From NCBI RefSeq assembly GCF_018881775.1, contig NZ_JACVPR010000001.1:1258318-1322317 (forward strand): 64,000 nucleotides of DNA. The letters are read 5' to 3'. The notes under the pieces were generated by a model. That model saw only the letters and a program-made list of their open reading frames with translations, was not told the origin of the DNA and ran no database searches. Below, one piece after another: positions 9,901 through 18,654 of the stretch. The first letter of the stretch is position 1, and every line of letters begins with the position of its first letter. Source of the DNA: Polynucleobacter sp. MWH-Loch1C5 (GTDB lineage Bacteria; Pseudomonadota; Gammaproteobacteria; Burkholderiales; Burkholderiaceae). The position numbers and the translations under genes were made by a program.

Positions 9901-10221
9901 TCACAGGCCCTTAGCAATAAAAGCGGCTTTAGTCACATCAGTCATCCAGACAATGCCGTCACCGACTTGACCGGTTTGGCAGACGTGGATAATTTTGTCC
10001 ATGAGGAGATCTGCGACCTCATCGGGGCAGACGATTTCAATACGGATCTTTTGTGTGTAATCCGTTAACTCATCTTTAATCGACGCTTTTTCTACTTTGT
10101 TAGGGGCGCTGCAACCCTCAGCTTTCGAGACCGTCATTCCTGGAAAGCCAGGGGTATCCATCAAGGTGTTTCTCAGGATGGGTAATTTATTTGGGCGAAT
10201 GATGGCTTTGATTTCTTTCAT
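9901..10221 (-). CDS. PII-like regulator of the PII-NG type, in metal efflux operon
   Basis: Small signalling protein (106 residues) of the PII superfamily. The N-terminal MKEIKAIIRP strand and the nucleotide-binding B-loop TGQVGDG (residues 83-89) are conserved. The T-loop (about residues 36-54) is unlike GlnB/GlnK and lacks their YRGAEY uridylylation site. A PII branch called PII-NG is described as encoded next to heavy-metal RND pumps, and this gene overlaps the end of czcA-1 by four bases. It probably senses adenine nucleotides and modulates the pump or its regulation; that function is inferred. It is not SbtB, despite sbtA lying about 1 kb away. Confidence 0.85.
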   Translation of the reverse strand: MKEIKAIIRPNKLPILRNTLMDTPGFPGMTVSKAEGCSAPNKVEKASIKDELTDYTQKIRIEIVCPDEVADLLMDKIIHVCQTGQVGDGIVWMTDVTKAAFIAKGL

Positions 10222-13200
10222 GCTTCTGTCTCCTTATCTTCAAACCATCCGTAGAGTACGGGTAAAACCAAGAGTGTTAATGAGGTAGAGGTAATCAACC
10301 CTGAAATCACAACGACTGCCAAGGGGCGGGTCACTTCAGAGCCGGGACCGCTGGAGAATAGCATGGGGATCAGTGCGAGCATCGCAACGCTCGCAGTCAT
10401 CATGACAGGTCTAAAGCGATGTGTGCAACCATCGATGAGAGCCTCTCGCAATGAGAGCCCATCTTCACGTAATTGTTTAATGAAGGAGACGAGGACCACG
10501 CCATTCAAAACGGCAATACCCCATAAATTGATGAAGCCGACTGCCGCTGGAACAGAGAGGTATTCCCCTGAGATTAAAAGACCAAAAACGCCACCAATCG
10601 AAGCGAAAGGTAAGACCAAGATAATGAGGCCTGCTAAGCGGACTGACTTAAACAGCATAAATAGCAAGAAGAAGATAGCGGCGATGGTCAATGGAATGAT
10701 GATCATTAGGCGAGCCATGGCACGTTCCATATTCTCAAACTGGCCACCCCATTCTAGGTAATAACCACTGGGGATAGTCATCTCTTTGGCTATCCGAGTT
10801 TGCGCTTCTTTTACAAAGCCACCCAAATCGCGACCGGTGACGTTAACACCAATCACGAGGCGACGTTTACCCGATTCACGGGAGATCTGAGCGGGACCAT
10901 CAATAATCGCAATTTCAGCCAAATCTTTCATTAAGACCAGTGCGCCATTAGGGGAGCGCAAAGCAATATTTTCGATCGCTTTAATATCATTACGGTAGTC
11001 GATAGGGTAGCGTAGGACCAGTGGAAAGCGTCTTTCCCCTTCAAAGACTGTTGTGGCTTGCTTGCCACCGATGGCCGTTTCGATCACATCATTGACATCT
11101 GCTACGTTGATACCATGACGCGCAATCGCATCACGATTAATTTTGATATTGATGTAGTTTTGGCCTGAGACTTGTTCAATACGTAAGTCAGTGCTACCCG
11201 GTGTGCTACTAAGAATCACACCCATTTGGGTGCCTAAATTTTTCAGTGTCTCTAAGTCATCGCCAAAGATCTTGACAGCCACTTGCGAGCGTACGCCCGA
11301 GACCATTTCATCAACACGAGCAGCGATGGGTTGTGAAATCGCTAGCTCAATACCAGGGAGGGTCTTGAGTTTTTCACGAATTTGATTCGCAATTTCTTCT
11401 TGTGTCAGATCGCGATCACCTAATGGTTTTAGAGACACAATCGGATCAGACTCAAAAGGTTGCCCAGGATCTGCGGGTGACTCACCGCGACCTAAGCGGG
11501 AGACGGCTTTTTCTACACCCGGAATGGTCATGATGCGCTTCATCGCCTCGAATTCAAGCTTGATCGATTCTTCTAATGAGATATTTGGAGCGCGCACAAT
11601 TACAGGCGTGACAGCACCTTCTTGCATCACTGGAATAAATGCTTTACCCAAGAGCACAAAGCCTACCAAGCTCGCACCTAGGGCCAATATCGAGCGCTGT
11701 ACAACCTGTTTTGGATTGGCCAAACACCAGTCTAGCCAGCGCATATAGGGCGCCTTGAGTTTGGCGACGAATTTCGTATCGTGCTCAGCGCCCCCCTTGA
11801 GGATGTAGGAGCACAGTACTGGAGACAGGGTGAAGGACAGAAGTAGGGAGATAGTTAATGCAATAGCGATGGTGAGAGCCAAAGGTGCAAACATCTTTCC
11901 TTCCATGCCTTCTAATGAGAGCAAAGGCATGAAGACCAAAATAATGATACCCACGCCAAAGAGCACGGGTTTGCCGACTTCAGCTGCAGCTTCTAAAACA
12001 ATACGATTCTTGGATTCACCTTGCTTTAAGCGCTCACCGAGTTTGGCAAAGGTATTTTCAACCACAACGACTGAACCGTCGACCATAATACCAATCGCAA
12101 TCGCAAGACCTCCTAAGGACATGAGGTTCGCAGAGATGCCATAGCGATTCATCATTAAGAAAGTCAACAATGGTGTCAGTACGAGCGTCGCCACCACAAT
12201 CAGAGATGAGCGCACATCGCCTAAGAAAATAAAGAGCACGATGATCACCAAGATGATGCCCTCAATCAACACCTTGGCCACGTTAAACATAGCCGCATTG
12301 ACGAGATCGGTACGGTCATAGAAGGGGACGATCTGCAAACCTTCTGGTAGCAGACGTAATTCATTAATCTCTTCTACCTTGGTTTTGATACGATTTACGA
12401 CCTCACGCGCATTAGCGCCGCGAACCATTTGCACAATACCGGCTACAGATTCAGTGGCCCCATTTTTAATAATGGCCCCTTGTCTGACTTCGCTACCAAT
12501 GGTGACTTCGGCCACGTTTTTCACAAAGACTGGCGTGCCGCGTACTTCTTTAAGAACAATCTGTCCAATATCTTCGGTTTTTGTAATGAGGCCTAAGCCA
12601 CGAATCAAATAACGTTCGGCAAATACGGGGAGTTGCCCGCCGCCAGAGTTAGCGTTATTGCGTGCCAGGGCTGTATACACATCTTCAAGACGTAGTTGAT
12701 AGTGGCGTAAGCGATCTGGGTTTACTAAAACGTGATATTCCTGTGCATAGCCGCCCATGGTATTAATTTCAGCAACCCCAGGGATGGAGCGCAACATGGG
12801 GCGTACCACCCAATCTTGGATGATGCGACGTTCCTTGAGTTCATCGACTGTCAATTCGCGATTACCATCGCTAGGGTGTTCTATGGTGTATTGGTAGATT
12901 TCACCCAGACCTGTAGAGGGTGGCGCCATGACAGGTGCCACGCCCTCAGGCATACGAGGCACCACCTCCATTAAGCGCTCCATGACTAGCTGGCGAGCAA
13001 AGTAGATATCTGTTTTATCCGTAAACACTAAAGTAACGACAGAAATACCGTTACGGTTTAAAGAGCGCATTTCTACTAGACCGGGCATGCCTGTCATGGC
13101 AATCTCAATCGGTACTGTGATGAAACGTTCGACTTCTTCAGGTGAGCGACCGGGTGCCTCGGTGGCGACCTGGACCTGAACGTTGGTTACATCAGGAAAG

Positions 13201-13313
13201 GCATCTACAGATAATTTCTTGACAGCCAAGAGGCCGACAAAAAACAAGGCAATAGAAATAACAATGACTAAGAGTCGCTGCTGGAGAGCGAAGCGGACAA
13301 TTCTGTCAATCAT
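10218..13313 (-). CDS. czcA: Heavy-metal efflux RND permease, CzcA/CusA family (copy 1)
   Basis: Inner-membrane proton-driven metal exporter of the HME-RND family (1031 residues, 12 transmembrane helices, two large periplasmic loops). The N-terminus MIDRIVRFALQQR and the VDAFPDVTNVQVQV segment are characteristic. In transmembrane helix 4 the pattern is AIAIGIMVDGSVVVVEN, with Asp412 and Glu419 kept but Ala406 where CzcA-type divalent-metal pumps have Asp. The substrate may therefore not be Zn/Co/Cd. It overlaps czcB (four bases) and the PII-like gene (four bases), forming one operon. Confidence 0.93.
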   Translation of the reverse strand: MIDRIVRFALQQRLLVIVISIALFFVGLLAVKKLSVDAFPDVTNVQVQVATEAPGRSPEEVERFITVPIEIAMTGMPGLVEMRSLNRNGISVVTLVFTDKTDIYFARQLVMERLMEVVPRMPEGVAPVMAPPSTGLGEIYQYTIEHPSDGNRELTVDELKERRIIQDWVVRPMLRSIPGVAEINTMGGYAQEYHVLVNPDRLRHYQLRLEDVYTALARNNANSGGGQLPVFAERYLIRGLGLITKTEDIGQIVLKEVRGTPVFVKNVAEVTIGSEVRQGAIIKNGATESVAGIVQMVRGANAREVVNRIKTKVEEINELRLLPEGLQIVPFYDRTDLVNAAMFNVAKVLIEGIILVIIVLFIFLGDVRSSLIVVATLVLTPLLTFLMMNRYGISANLMSLGGLAIAIGIMVDGSVVVVENTFAKLGERLKQGESKNRIVLEAAAEVGKPVLFGVGIIILVFMPLLSLEGMEGKMFAPLALTIAIALTISLLLSFTLSPVLCSYILKGGAEHDTKFVAKLKAPYMRWLDWCLANPKQVVQRSILALGASLVGFVLLGKAFIPVMQEGAVTPVIVRAPNISLEESIKLEFEAMKRIMTIPGVEKAVSRLGRGESPADPGQPFESDPIVSLKPLGDRDLTQEEIANQIREKLKTLPGIELAISQPIAARVDEMVSGVRSQVAVKIFGDDLETLKNLGTQMGVILSSTPGSTDLRIEQVSGQNYINIKINRDAIARHGINVADVNDVIETAIGGKQATTVFEGERRFPLVLRYPIDYRNDIKAIENIALRSPNGALVLMKDLAEIAIIDGPAQISRESGKRRLVIGVNVTGRDLGGFVKEAQTRIAKEMTIPSGYYLEWGGQFENMERAMARLMIIIPLTIAAIFFLLFMLFKSVRLAGLIILVLPFASIGGVFGLLISGEYLSVPAAVGFINLWGIAVLNGVVLVSFIKQLREDGLSLREALIDGCTHRFRPVMMTASVAMLALIPMLFSSGPGSEVTRPLAVVVISGLITSTSLTLLVLPVLYGWFEDKETEA

Positions 13314-14653
13314 TTGCTACCACCGCTTAACTGCTTTTTACGTTCTGTATTGAGGTGGTAAGCCCCTTTGGTGGCAATTTTTTGACCGGCTTCAATGCCT
13401 GAGTAAATGGGGCGCAAGCCTTTGCTCTCAGGCCCTGTTTTGACGGTCACCATCTTGAAAACATTATCTTCGCCACGCACAAACAGGTGGTCATAGTTAC
13501 CATCACGAACGACCGCTTCTGCGGGGACTGTGAGGGCCGGTACAGGTTCACTTTCAATGAGCATAGTCGCTAACATGCCAGGGCGTAAGCGTCGATCTTT
13601 ATTGTTCACCTCGGCACGCATCTTCACAGTACGAGTTTCCGGGTTCACGATAGAGCTGACAAAAGACACTTCACCATCGATGATGGCGTTGTTTAAGGCC
13701 ACAATCTGAATTTGTAGTTTCTGACCCTTTTTAATCAAAGGCGCATTCGTTTCTGGAATATTCGCGATGGCCCATAAATGATCCAAGTTAGCAATCGTAA
13801 ATAAGGCATCAGAAGGCTGCACGACTTGGCCGCGATTAATTTGACGCTCAACCACTTCGCCTGGAATGGTTGCAGTGACGGGGTTGATCGATTCAATCAC
13901 GCCTGTTTGTGCCAAACGATCAATACTTTTTCTGGTCATACCTTGCACCAGTAATTGATCTTGAGAAGCGCGAAGTTCAGCTCGGGCATTGGCAGCCTCC
14001 GATTCACGACGCTGTAATTCAGCCAAAGCAATCACATCTTCCTTATAGAGAATCTTGGCACGTTCAGCGGCGCGGTTAGCCAGATCGCTGGTATTGCGTG
14101 CTTTGATATAAGCCAGTTGTGATTGAGTCAGTTCGGTAGATGTGATCTTTGCTAGTAAATCACCTTCTTTCACGACCTGACCTGGCAATGCGAGCATTTC
14201 GGTGACGCGACCTGTAACATTAGCACCAATGCGAGCTAAGTGGGATTCATGAAAATCAACGCGTCCGGATACGCGCACCACTTCAATGAAAGGGCGCACG
14301 GCGACCTCGCCGATTTCCACCATATTCAGAATATCCTCGTTCACGTACACTACTTCGGGGTCTTGGATACGAACCGGTGAGGGCTTATGGTCGAAGACAT
14401 CAAAAATATAGAGAATGAAAACGAACAAAATGACCCAAGGTAACAAGGGGGTCGCCGATTGAACTGCAGCAGGGGATTTATCAAAAACCTCTACTAGTTT
14501 GGGCGCTTTTTTATTAGCTAGTTCACGAGTCGTTTTATTAATGGTTTCCTGAAACTCCTTGGCGACATCAATCGCTTGGCCCGATTGCTTGATAGCCCAG
14601 TCTTTGATGGGAACCACTTTATCGCGAAGACTTTGTAAGAGAGGTAATTTCAT
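13310..14653 (-). CDS. czcB: Metal efflux periplasmic adaptor, CzcB family (copy 1)
   Basis: Membrane-fusion protein linking the RND pump to the outer-membrane channel (447 residues). After a transmembrane helix at about residues 70-86 come the barrel-sandwich (lipoyl-like) halves, with VTGRVTEMLALPGQVVKEGD, a coiled-coil hairpin of about residues 170-240, and the beta-barrel and membrane-proximal domains. About 69 charged, amphipathic residues precede the transmembrane helix, an extension not usual for adaptors. The stop/start overlap with czcA is four bases and it follows czcC by one base. Confidence 0.92.
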   Translation of the reverse strand: MKLPLLQSLRDKVVPIKDWAIKQSGQAIDVAKEFQETINKTTRELANKKAPKLVEVFDKSPAAVQSATPLLPWVILFVFILYIFDVFDHKPSPVRIQDPEVVYVNEDILNMVEIGEVAVRPFIEVVRVSGRVDFHESHLARIGANVTGRVTEMLALPGQVVKEGDLLAKITSTELTQSQLAYIKARNTSDLANRAAERAKILYKEDVIALAELQRRESEAANARAELRASQDQLLVQGMTRKSIDRLAQTGVIESINPVTATIPGEVVERQINRGQVVQPSDALFTIANLDHLWAIANIPETNAPLIKKGQKLQIQIVALNNAIIDGEVSFVSSIVNPETRTVKMRAEVNNKDRRLRPGMLATMLIESEPVPALTVPAEAVVRDGNYDHLFVRGEDNVFKMVTVKTGPESKGLRPIYSGIEAGQKIATKGAYHLNTERKKQLSGGSK

Positions 14654-14654
14654 C

Positions 14655-15941
14655 TTAAGGGTTTGCTTTGACTAAAAGGTTATCGGGATTGGCGCGTAAA
14701 CGTTCGATTTCAATAATGATGCTAGCGAGTTCGAATTTGGCACGGATCAAGTCTGCACGAGCAGCACGCAAAGTTCTTTGAGCATCCAAGTACTCTAAAA
14801 GGCCACGTTCTCCAAAGCGAAACGAAGCTTCAGCAATTCGACGTGCATCGGTGGCTTGTTGGATCACTTCATTTTCGAGCGTGCGTACTTGATATGAAGA
14901 AATTTCATATTGCTCATAAGCCAGCTCAAGCTGAGTTTCAAGTAATTGAGTTTGATAGTTCAATTGATTCTGTGAGCGAGCGACATTGGCCGCTGCCTCA
15001 CGTACTTGACCGATCCGCCAGTCCCAAATCGGAATCGTCACTACCACGCCATAGCTACGATTGGTAAAGTCCGGTTCTTTGTTTTCTTGCCCTTTAAAGG
15101 CTAATTGAGGTAGGCGGGTATTTCTCTCTAGGCTTAGGCGAGATTGATTACTCTCGAGCTGGAGACGGGCGCGATTAATTTCGGGGTTTTGCGCTTTTAC
15201 TTCAGCCAAGAGAGTCTCTAGCGAAGGAAGGTTGTCCTTCGGAATATCTTGAAACTTAATTTCAAACTGAGTGGGTAGATTTTTAGTGCCCACCACTAAG
15301 CGTAATTGAGCCTTCGCTTGATCTAAGCGTGATTTGGCTGCTTGAGTATTGATTTGCACATTGAGTAAGTCGGTTTCAGCACGAATTAACTCAAACTTCG
15401 CTGTTTCACCGACTTGATAACGTAGGCGGATGCGATCGCGGATTTGGCGAGTTAAATCAAGGTCTTCATTGGCCGCTTTAAGCTCTTCAACACGACGAAT
15501 GTATTCGTAGTAGCGAGTTTTGACGCGCGCCACAATTTCATGTCGTTTTAAGAGCTCTGAGGCCTCAATCGCCTTGAGATTTTTCTCCGCCGCATTGACG
15601 CGAGGTACACGCATATAAGGCATGTCTATGGGTTGTGTCACTGACAGGGATTCCACAGTGCTCACGCTGCCACCTTGGCGTTTTTGGTCACCTCGCAAGG
15701 TTTCAAATTGTGGGTTTGGAATAGCTCGAGCAGTACTCAGTTGTCCTGCAGCTGCTTGAGTCTCATTTTTAGAGATTTGGACTTCCGCATTATTTTCCAG
15801 CGCCAAACTAATTAAATCGTTAAGTTGAAGCTGTTTTATTTTCGCAGTCGGGTTGGCACTCACCCAGGATGAGCTAAGAGCACATGCACTCATAGCAAGG
15901 GCGCTGAGCAAGTGACTCCATTGGAGTCGGCTGGCTTTCAT
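14655..15941 (-). CDS. czcC: Metal efflux outer-membrane channel, CzcC/TolC family (copy 1)
   Basis: Outer-membrane factor of the tripartite metal pump. The ATG at 15941 was chosen because it starts a signal peptide (about 28 residues, ending ...SSSWVSA); a TTG at 15962 would add seven residues. The mature part has two OEP repeats with long alpha-helical coiled-coil segments, for example residues about 135-225 and 335-420. It is the first gene of czcC-B-A-PII on the minus strand and is transcribed away from the DUF1178 gene. No strong ribosome binding site is visible. Confidence 0.9.
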   Translation of the reverse strand: MKASRLQWSHLLSALAMSACALSSSWVSANPTAKIKQLQLNDLISLALENNAEVQISKNETQAAAGQLSTARAIPNPQFETLRGDQKRQGGSVSTVESLSVTQPIDMPYMRVPRVNAAEKNLKAIEASELLKRHEIVARVKTRYYEYIRRVEELKAANEDLDLTRQIRDRIRLRYQVGETAKFELIRAETDLLNVQINTQAAKSRLDQAKAQLRLVVGTKNLPTQFEIKFQDIPKDNLPSLETLLAEVKAQNPEINRARLQLESNQSRLSLERNTRLPQLAFKGQENKEPDFTNRSYGVVVTIPIWDWRIGQVREAAANVARSQNQLNYQTQLLETQLELAYEQYEISSYQVRTLENEVIQQATDARRIAEASFRFGERGLLEYLDAQRTLRAARADLIRAKFELASIIIEIERLRANPDNLLVKANP

Positions 15942-16149
15942 GAGTATTTTTTTATTAGCCAAAATCGTTGTCTCTTATTAATCTAGTCTTACTAGTTTTT
16001 ATGAATGTAATCATCATAGATTGTATTAGGATAACTAGGGTTAGCCCTTATGAAAACGGGGCTTTGTGGCACAATAGAGGTGCAGGTGCACCATTTAAAA
16101 AGTATTTCACTTGAAAACTTCTAGATTGGCACCAAATAGATGACGAATC
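15942..16149. promoter_or_regulatory. Divergent control region between czcC-1 and DUF1178 genes
   Basis: A 208-base AT-rich spacer that must hold the czc-1 promoter (minus strand) and the DUF1178 promoter (plus strand). It contains several short inverted repeats: CTAGT-CTT-ACTAG (15983-15995), ATGA-ATGTAA-TCAT around 16001-16014, AGGG-TTAG-CCCT (about 16027-16038) and the palindrome GGTGCACC (16085-16092). One of these may be the operator of a metal sensor, but no regulator gene lies next to it and none matches an operator I know. Confidence 0.4.
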
Positions 16150-16626
16150 ATGAAAGTTTATAACCTCGCTTGCCCATTAGATCACCACTTTGAAGGTTGG
16201 TTTGCTTCAGAGCAGGATGCGCATGACCAGCAAGAGCAAGGCCTCTTGCGCTGTCCAGTCTGCGATAGTGATGAGATCACTCGTTTACCCTCTGCGCCTA
16301 GAATTTCAAAAAAAATGGCCGAGCCCCCAGTGGAAACCGTCCCAGCCGATACTGGCAATGCCATGGTGCTCTCAGGCAATGAAAGTGCTAAGTTACAGGC
16401 GCAGATCCAGGCGACGATGCTTAAAGCCATGCGTGATCTGATGCAAAAAACGGAAGACGTGGGCGATAACTTTGCCGAAGAGGCGCGCAAGATTCATTAT
16501 CGTGAAGCTCCTGAGCGCAGTATTCGTGGTCAAACGAGTGCTGACGAGGCTGCTGAATTGCGGGAAGAGGGTATTGATGTGATTGCCTTACCGGTTATCC
16601 CCGCTCTTAAAGATACTCTGCAATAA
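16150..16626 (+). CDS. DUF1178 family protein
   Basis: A 158-residue soluble protein of unknown function. The N-terminus MKVYNLACPLDHHFEGWF with a later CPVCDS pair (Cys9, and the CxxC at about residues 37-40) suggests a small zinc-binding ribbon, as is typical of DUF1178. The central part is helical and charged and the end carries the conserved HYREAPERSIRGQTSADEA pattern of the family. It stands alone between the divergent czc-1 operon and a convergent lipoprotein gene. Confidence 0.88.
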   Translation: MKVYNLACPLDHHFEGWFASEQDAHDQQEQGLLRCPVCDSDEITRLPSAPRISKKMAEPPVETVPADTGNAMVLSGNESAKLQAQIQATMLKAMRDLMQKTEDVGDNFAEEARKIHYREAPERSIRGQTSADEAAELREEGIDVIALPVIPALKDTLQ

Positions 16627-16683
16627 GGATTCATTCGGTCTTTATTCGTCCTGCCCTCAAAGATTGGGGCAAATCAGTTGCGC

Positions 16684-16974
16684 TTAACGGGTCGGTACGA
16701 CCTTTTTTTGGCGCGTGAGGTCTTCTACGGGGACCTCGTCGGGTCTTAAACGTCTTTCGCAGACTGGTTTTCCTTCGAATACGCGCATCATGGAGCAATC
16801 TTTGCCTGCTGACTCCGACACAGCATGGTCCGTCGGGCTTTTGCCTGTCGCTACGGTTGTGCCTACGCTAGCCGCTGTGACCGGGTAGGTAGCTACCATG
16901 GCACAGCCACTCAGGCTTGTCGCGCAGAGCGTAAGACCAAAATAGATAAAAGCTCTAAAATAATTGGGTGTCAT
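16684..16974 (-). CDS. Small predicted lipoprotein, unknown function
   Basis: A 96-residue protein with a signal sequence ending in the lipobox LSGC (acylated Cys24). The short mature part contains ATYPVTAASVGTTVATGKSPTDHAVS, a pattern seen in other small Burkholderiales lipoproteins, and two further cysteines (in DCSMM and VCERR) that could pair. It converges on the DUF1178 gene. No function can be assigned; the lipid anchor and cysteines suggest an envelope location. Confidence 0.7.
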   Translation of the reverse strand: MTPNYFRAFIYFGLTLCATSLSGCAMVATYPVTAASVGTTVATGKSPTDHAVSESAGKDCSMMRVFEGKPVCERRLRPDEVPVEDLTRQKKVVPTR

Positions 16975-17068
16975 TAATTAGCAATGTATTGATCGGTAAA
17001 AAGTTCAAACAGGCTATAGTTGCAGCAGTCATACTATAAACACTATAAATGAAGCAGGAGACAAAAAT

Positions 17069-18562
17069 ATGTCAATAATTATTGGCCACCATATTAATGG
17101 GCAACAAGTGCAGTTTGGGGGTGCTACAGCACCCGTTTATGAACCCGCAACGGGGGCTGTTCGTGCCCAAGTTGAATTGGCCAATGCTGATCAAGTCGGT
17201 CAGGCAGTAGCTGCCGCGAAAGCGGCTTTCCCAGCCTGGTCAACGACCCCTGTGACCCGTCGCGCGAAGGTCATGTTCAATTTCAAGCAGATTATCGAGG
17301 CACGCGTTAATGAATTAGCTGAAGCTATTACACGTGAACACGGTAAAACTTTTGATGATGCCAAAGGTGAAATCGCTCGTGGTTTAGAGGTAGTTGATTT
17401 TGCATGTGGTATTCCGCAGTTACTCAAAGGTGAGTACACCGAGCAAATTGCCACAGGCATGGATGCCTGGACGATGCGTCAAGCATTAGGTGTATGTGCC
17501 GGTATTACTCCTTTTAATTTCCCGGCGATGGTGCCGATGTGGATGTATCCCGTGGCGATCGCTTGCGGCAATACATTTGTACTCAAGCCTTCAGAGCGTG
17601 ATCCATCAGCCACTCTACTCGTTGCAAAGTGGTTGGAGGAGGCTGGTTTGCCCAAGGGTGTATTTAATGTGGTGCAGGGAGATAAAACAGCCGTTGATGC
17701 ATTGTTAGCACACCCCGATGTCAAAGCAATTAGTTTTGTCGGTTCAACACCGATTGCTTCTTATATCTATGAGACAGCGGCTAAGCATGGCAAGCGTGTA
17801 CAGGCTTTGGGCGGTGCAAAAAATCATATGGTGGTGATGCCTGATGCAGATTTAAACCAGGCAGTTGATGCTTTGATGGGTGCCGCTTACGGTTCTGCAG
17901 GTGAGCGCTGTATGGCGATTTCTGTAGCGGTGGCTGTGGGTGATGTAGGTGATGCCTTGATTCAGAAATTAGCAGAGCGCATCAAAACCCTTAAAGTCAG
18001 CAATGGACTCACACCGGGTGCTGATATGGGCCCATTAGTAACGAAGGCCCATCTAGAGAAAGTCACTTCTTATGTAGAGTCAGGTCTTAACGAAGGCGCC
18101 AAACTGATTGTGGATGGCCGTGGTATTCAGGTGGTGGGTTGTGAAAACGGTTTCTTCTTAGGAGGTTGCTTGTTTGATCACGTCACGCCTGAGATGAAAA
18201 TCTACCGCGAAGAAATCTTTGGCCCTGTATTAAGTGTCATGCGTGTGCCTGATGTGGCAACAGCGATTAATTTGATTAATGCTCATGAGTACGGTAACGG
18301 TACGGCTATCTTTACGCGTGACGGTAATACCGCCCGCGAATTCGTCAGCCGTATTCAAGTAGGTATGGTGGGTGTGAATGTGCCAATTCCAGTACCTATG
18401 GCATTCCACTCATTCGGGGGTTGGAAACGCAGTTTGTTTGGAGATCATCATGTGCATGGTCCTGAGGGCGTTCGCTTTTACACCCGTATGAAGGCTGTCA
18501 CACAGCGTTGGCCAGAAACCATCGCCGCAGGTCCTAGCTTTACGATGCCAGTCAACGGCTAA
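17069..18562 (+). CDS. mmsA: CoA-acylating methylmalonate-semialdehyde dehydrogenase
   Basis: NAD-dependent aldehyde dehydrogenase that converts methylmalonate or malonate semialdehyde to propionyl-CoA or acetyl-CoA in valine, inositol and beta-alanine breakdown. It has the CoA-acylating ALDH signature: [12 protein letters not shown] near residue 250 and the catalytic Cys281 in [10 protein letters not shown], plus [12 protein letters not shown] in the NAD site. At 497 residues it is full length. The ATG has a good AGGAG site (17056-17060) eight bases upstream. It is monocistronic here. prpE, about 20 kb away, could feed the same propionyl-CoA pool. Confidence 0.93.
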   Translation: MSIIIGHHINGQQVQFGGATAPVYEPATGAVRAQVELANADQVGQAVAAAKAAFPAWSTTPVTRRAKVMFNFKQIIEARVNELAEAITREHGKTFDDAKGEIARGLEVVDFACGIPQLLKGEYTEQIATGMDAWTMRQALGVCAGITPFNFPAMVPMWMYPVAIACGNTFVLKPSERDPSATLLVAKWLEEAGLPKGVFNVVQGDKTAVDALLAHPDVKAISFVGSTPIASYIYETAAKHGKRVQALGGAKNHMVVMPDADLNQAVDALMGAAYGSAGERCMAISVAVAVGDVGDALIQKLAERIKTLKVSNGLTPGADMGPLVTKAHLEKVTSYVESGLNEGAKLIVDGRGIQVVGCENGFFLGGCLFDHVTPEMKIYREEIFGPVLSVMRVPDVATAINLINAHEYGNGTAIFTRDGNTAREFVSRIQVGMVGVNVPIPVPMAFHSFGGWKRSLFGDHHVHGPEGVRFYTRMKAVTQRWPETIAAGPSFTMPVNG

Positions 18563-18622
18563 AAAAGACCTTTTTTCTGCAAAATCAGGCTTGCATTTGA
18601 TTTAACGCAGAAAGTCTACACA

Positions 18623-18654
18623 GGCTGGTCACTACAATGATGGGGTGACCAGCC
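18623..18654 (+). promoter_or_regulatory. Hairpin containing the hemN start codon
   Basis: Perfect 10-base inverted repeat GGCTGGTCAC (18623-18632) and GTGACCAGCC (18645-18654) with a 12-base loop. The GTG start of hemN forms the first three bases of the 3' arm. The loop holds two adjacent ATG codons that open a three-codon reading frame (ATG ATG GGG TGA) ending across the hemN start. This could limit or couple initiation on hemN. The structure is seen directly; its effect is inferred. Confidence 0.6.

Noticed and set aside
9901-10221. PII-like gene as an SbtB partner of the nearby sbtA
   Set aside because: The sequence has a PII-NG type T-loop region and lacks SbtB features. It overlaps czcA on the opposite strand and is separated from sbtA by another gene.
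16085-16092. GGTGCACC palindrome as a stand-alone operator
   Set aside because: Eight-base palindromes of this kind are expected by chance; kept only as part of the region description.
17033-17049. Direct repeat ACTATAAA upstream of mmsA as a double promoter or operator
   Set aside because: Only one poor -35 (TTGCAG) fits, and it would place the transcript start on the ribosome site. Not convincing enough to call.
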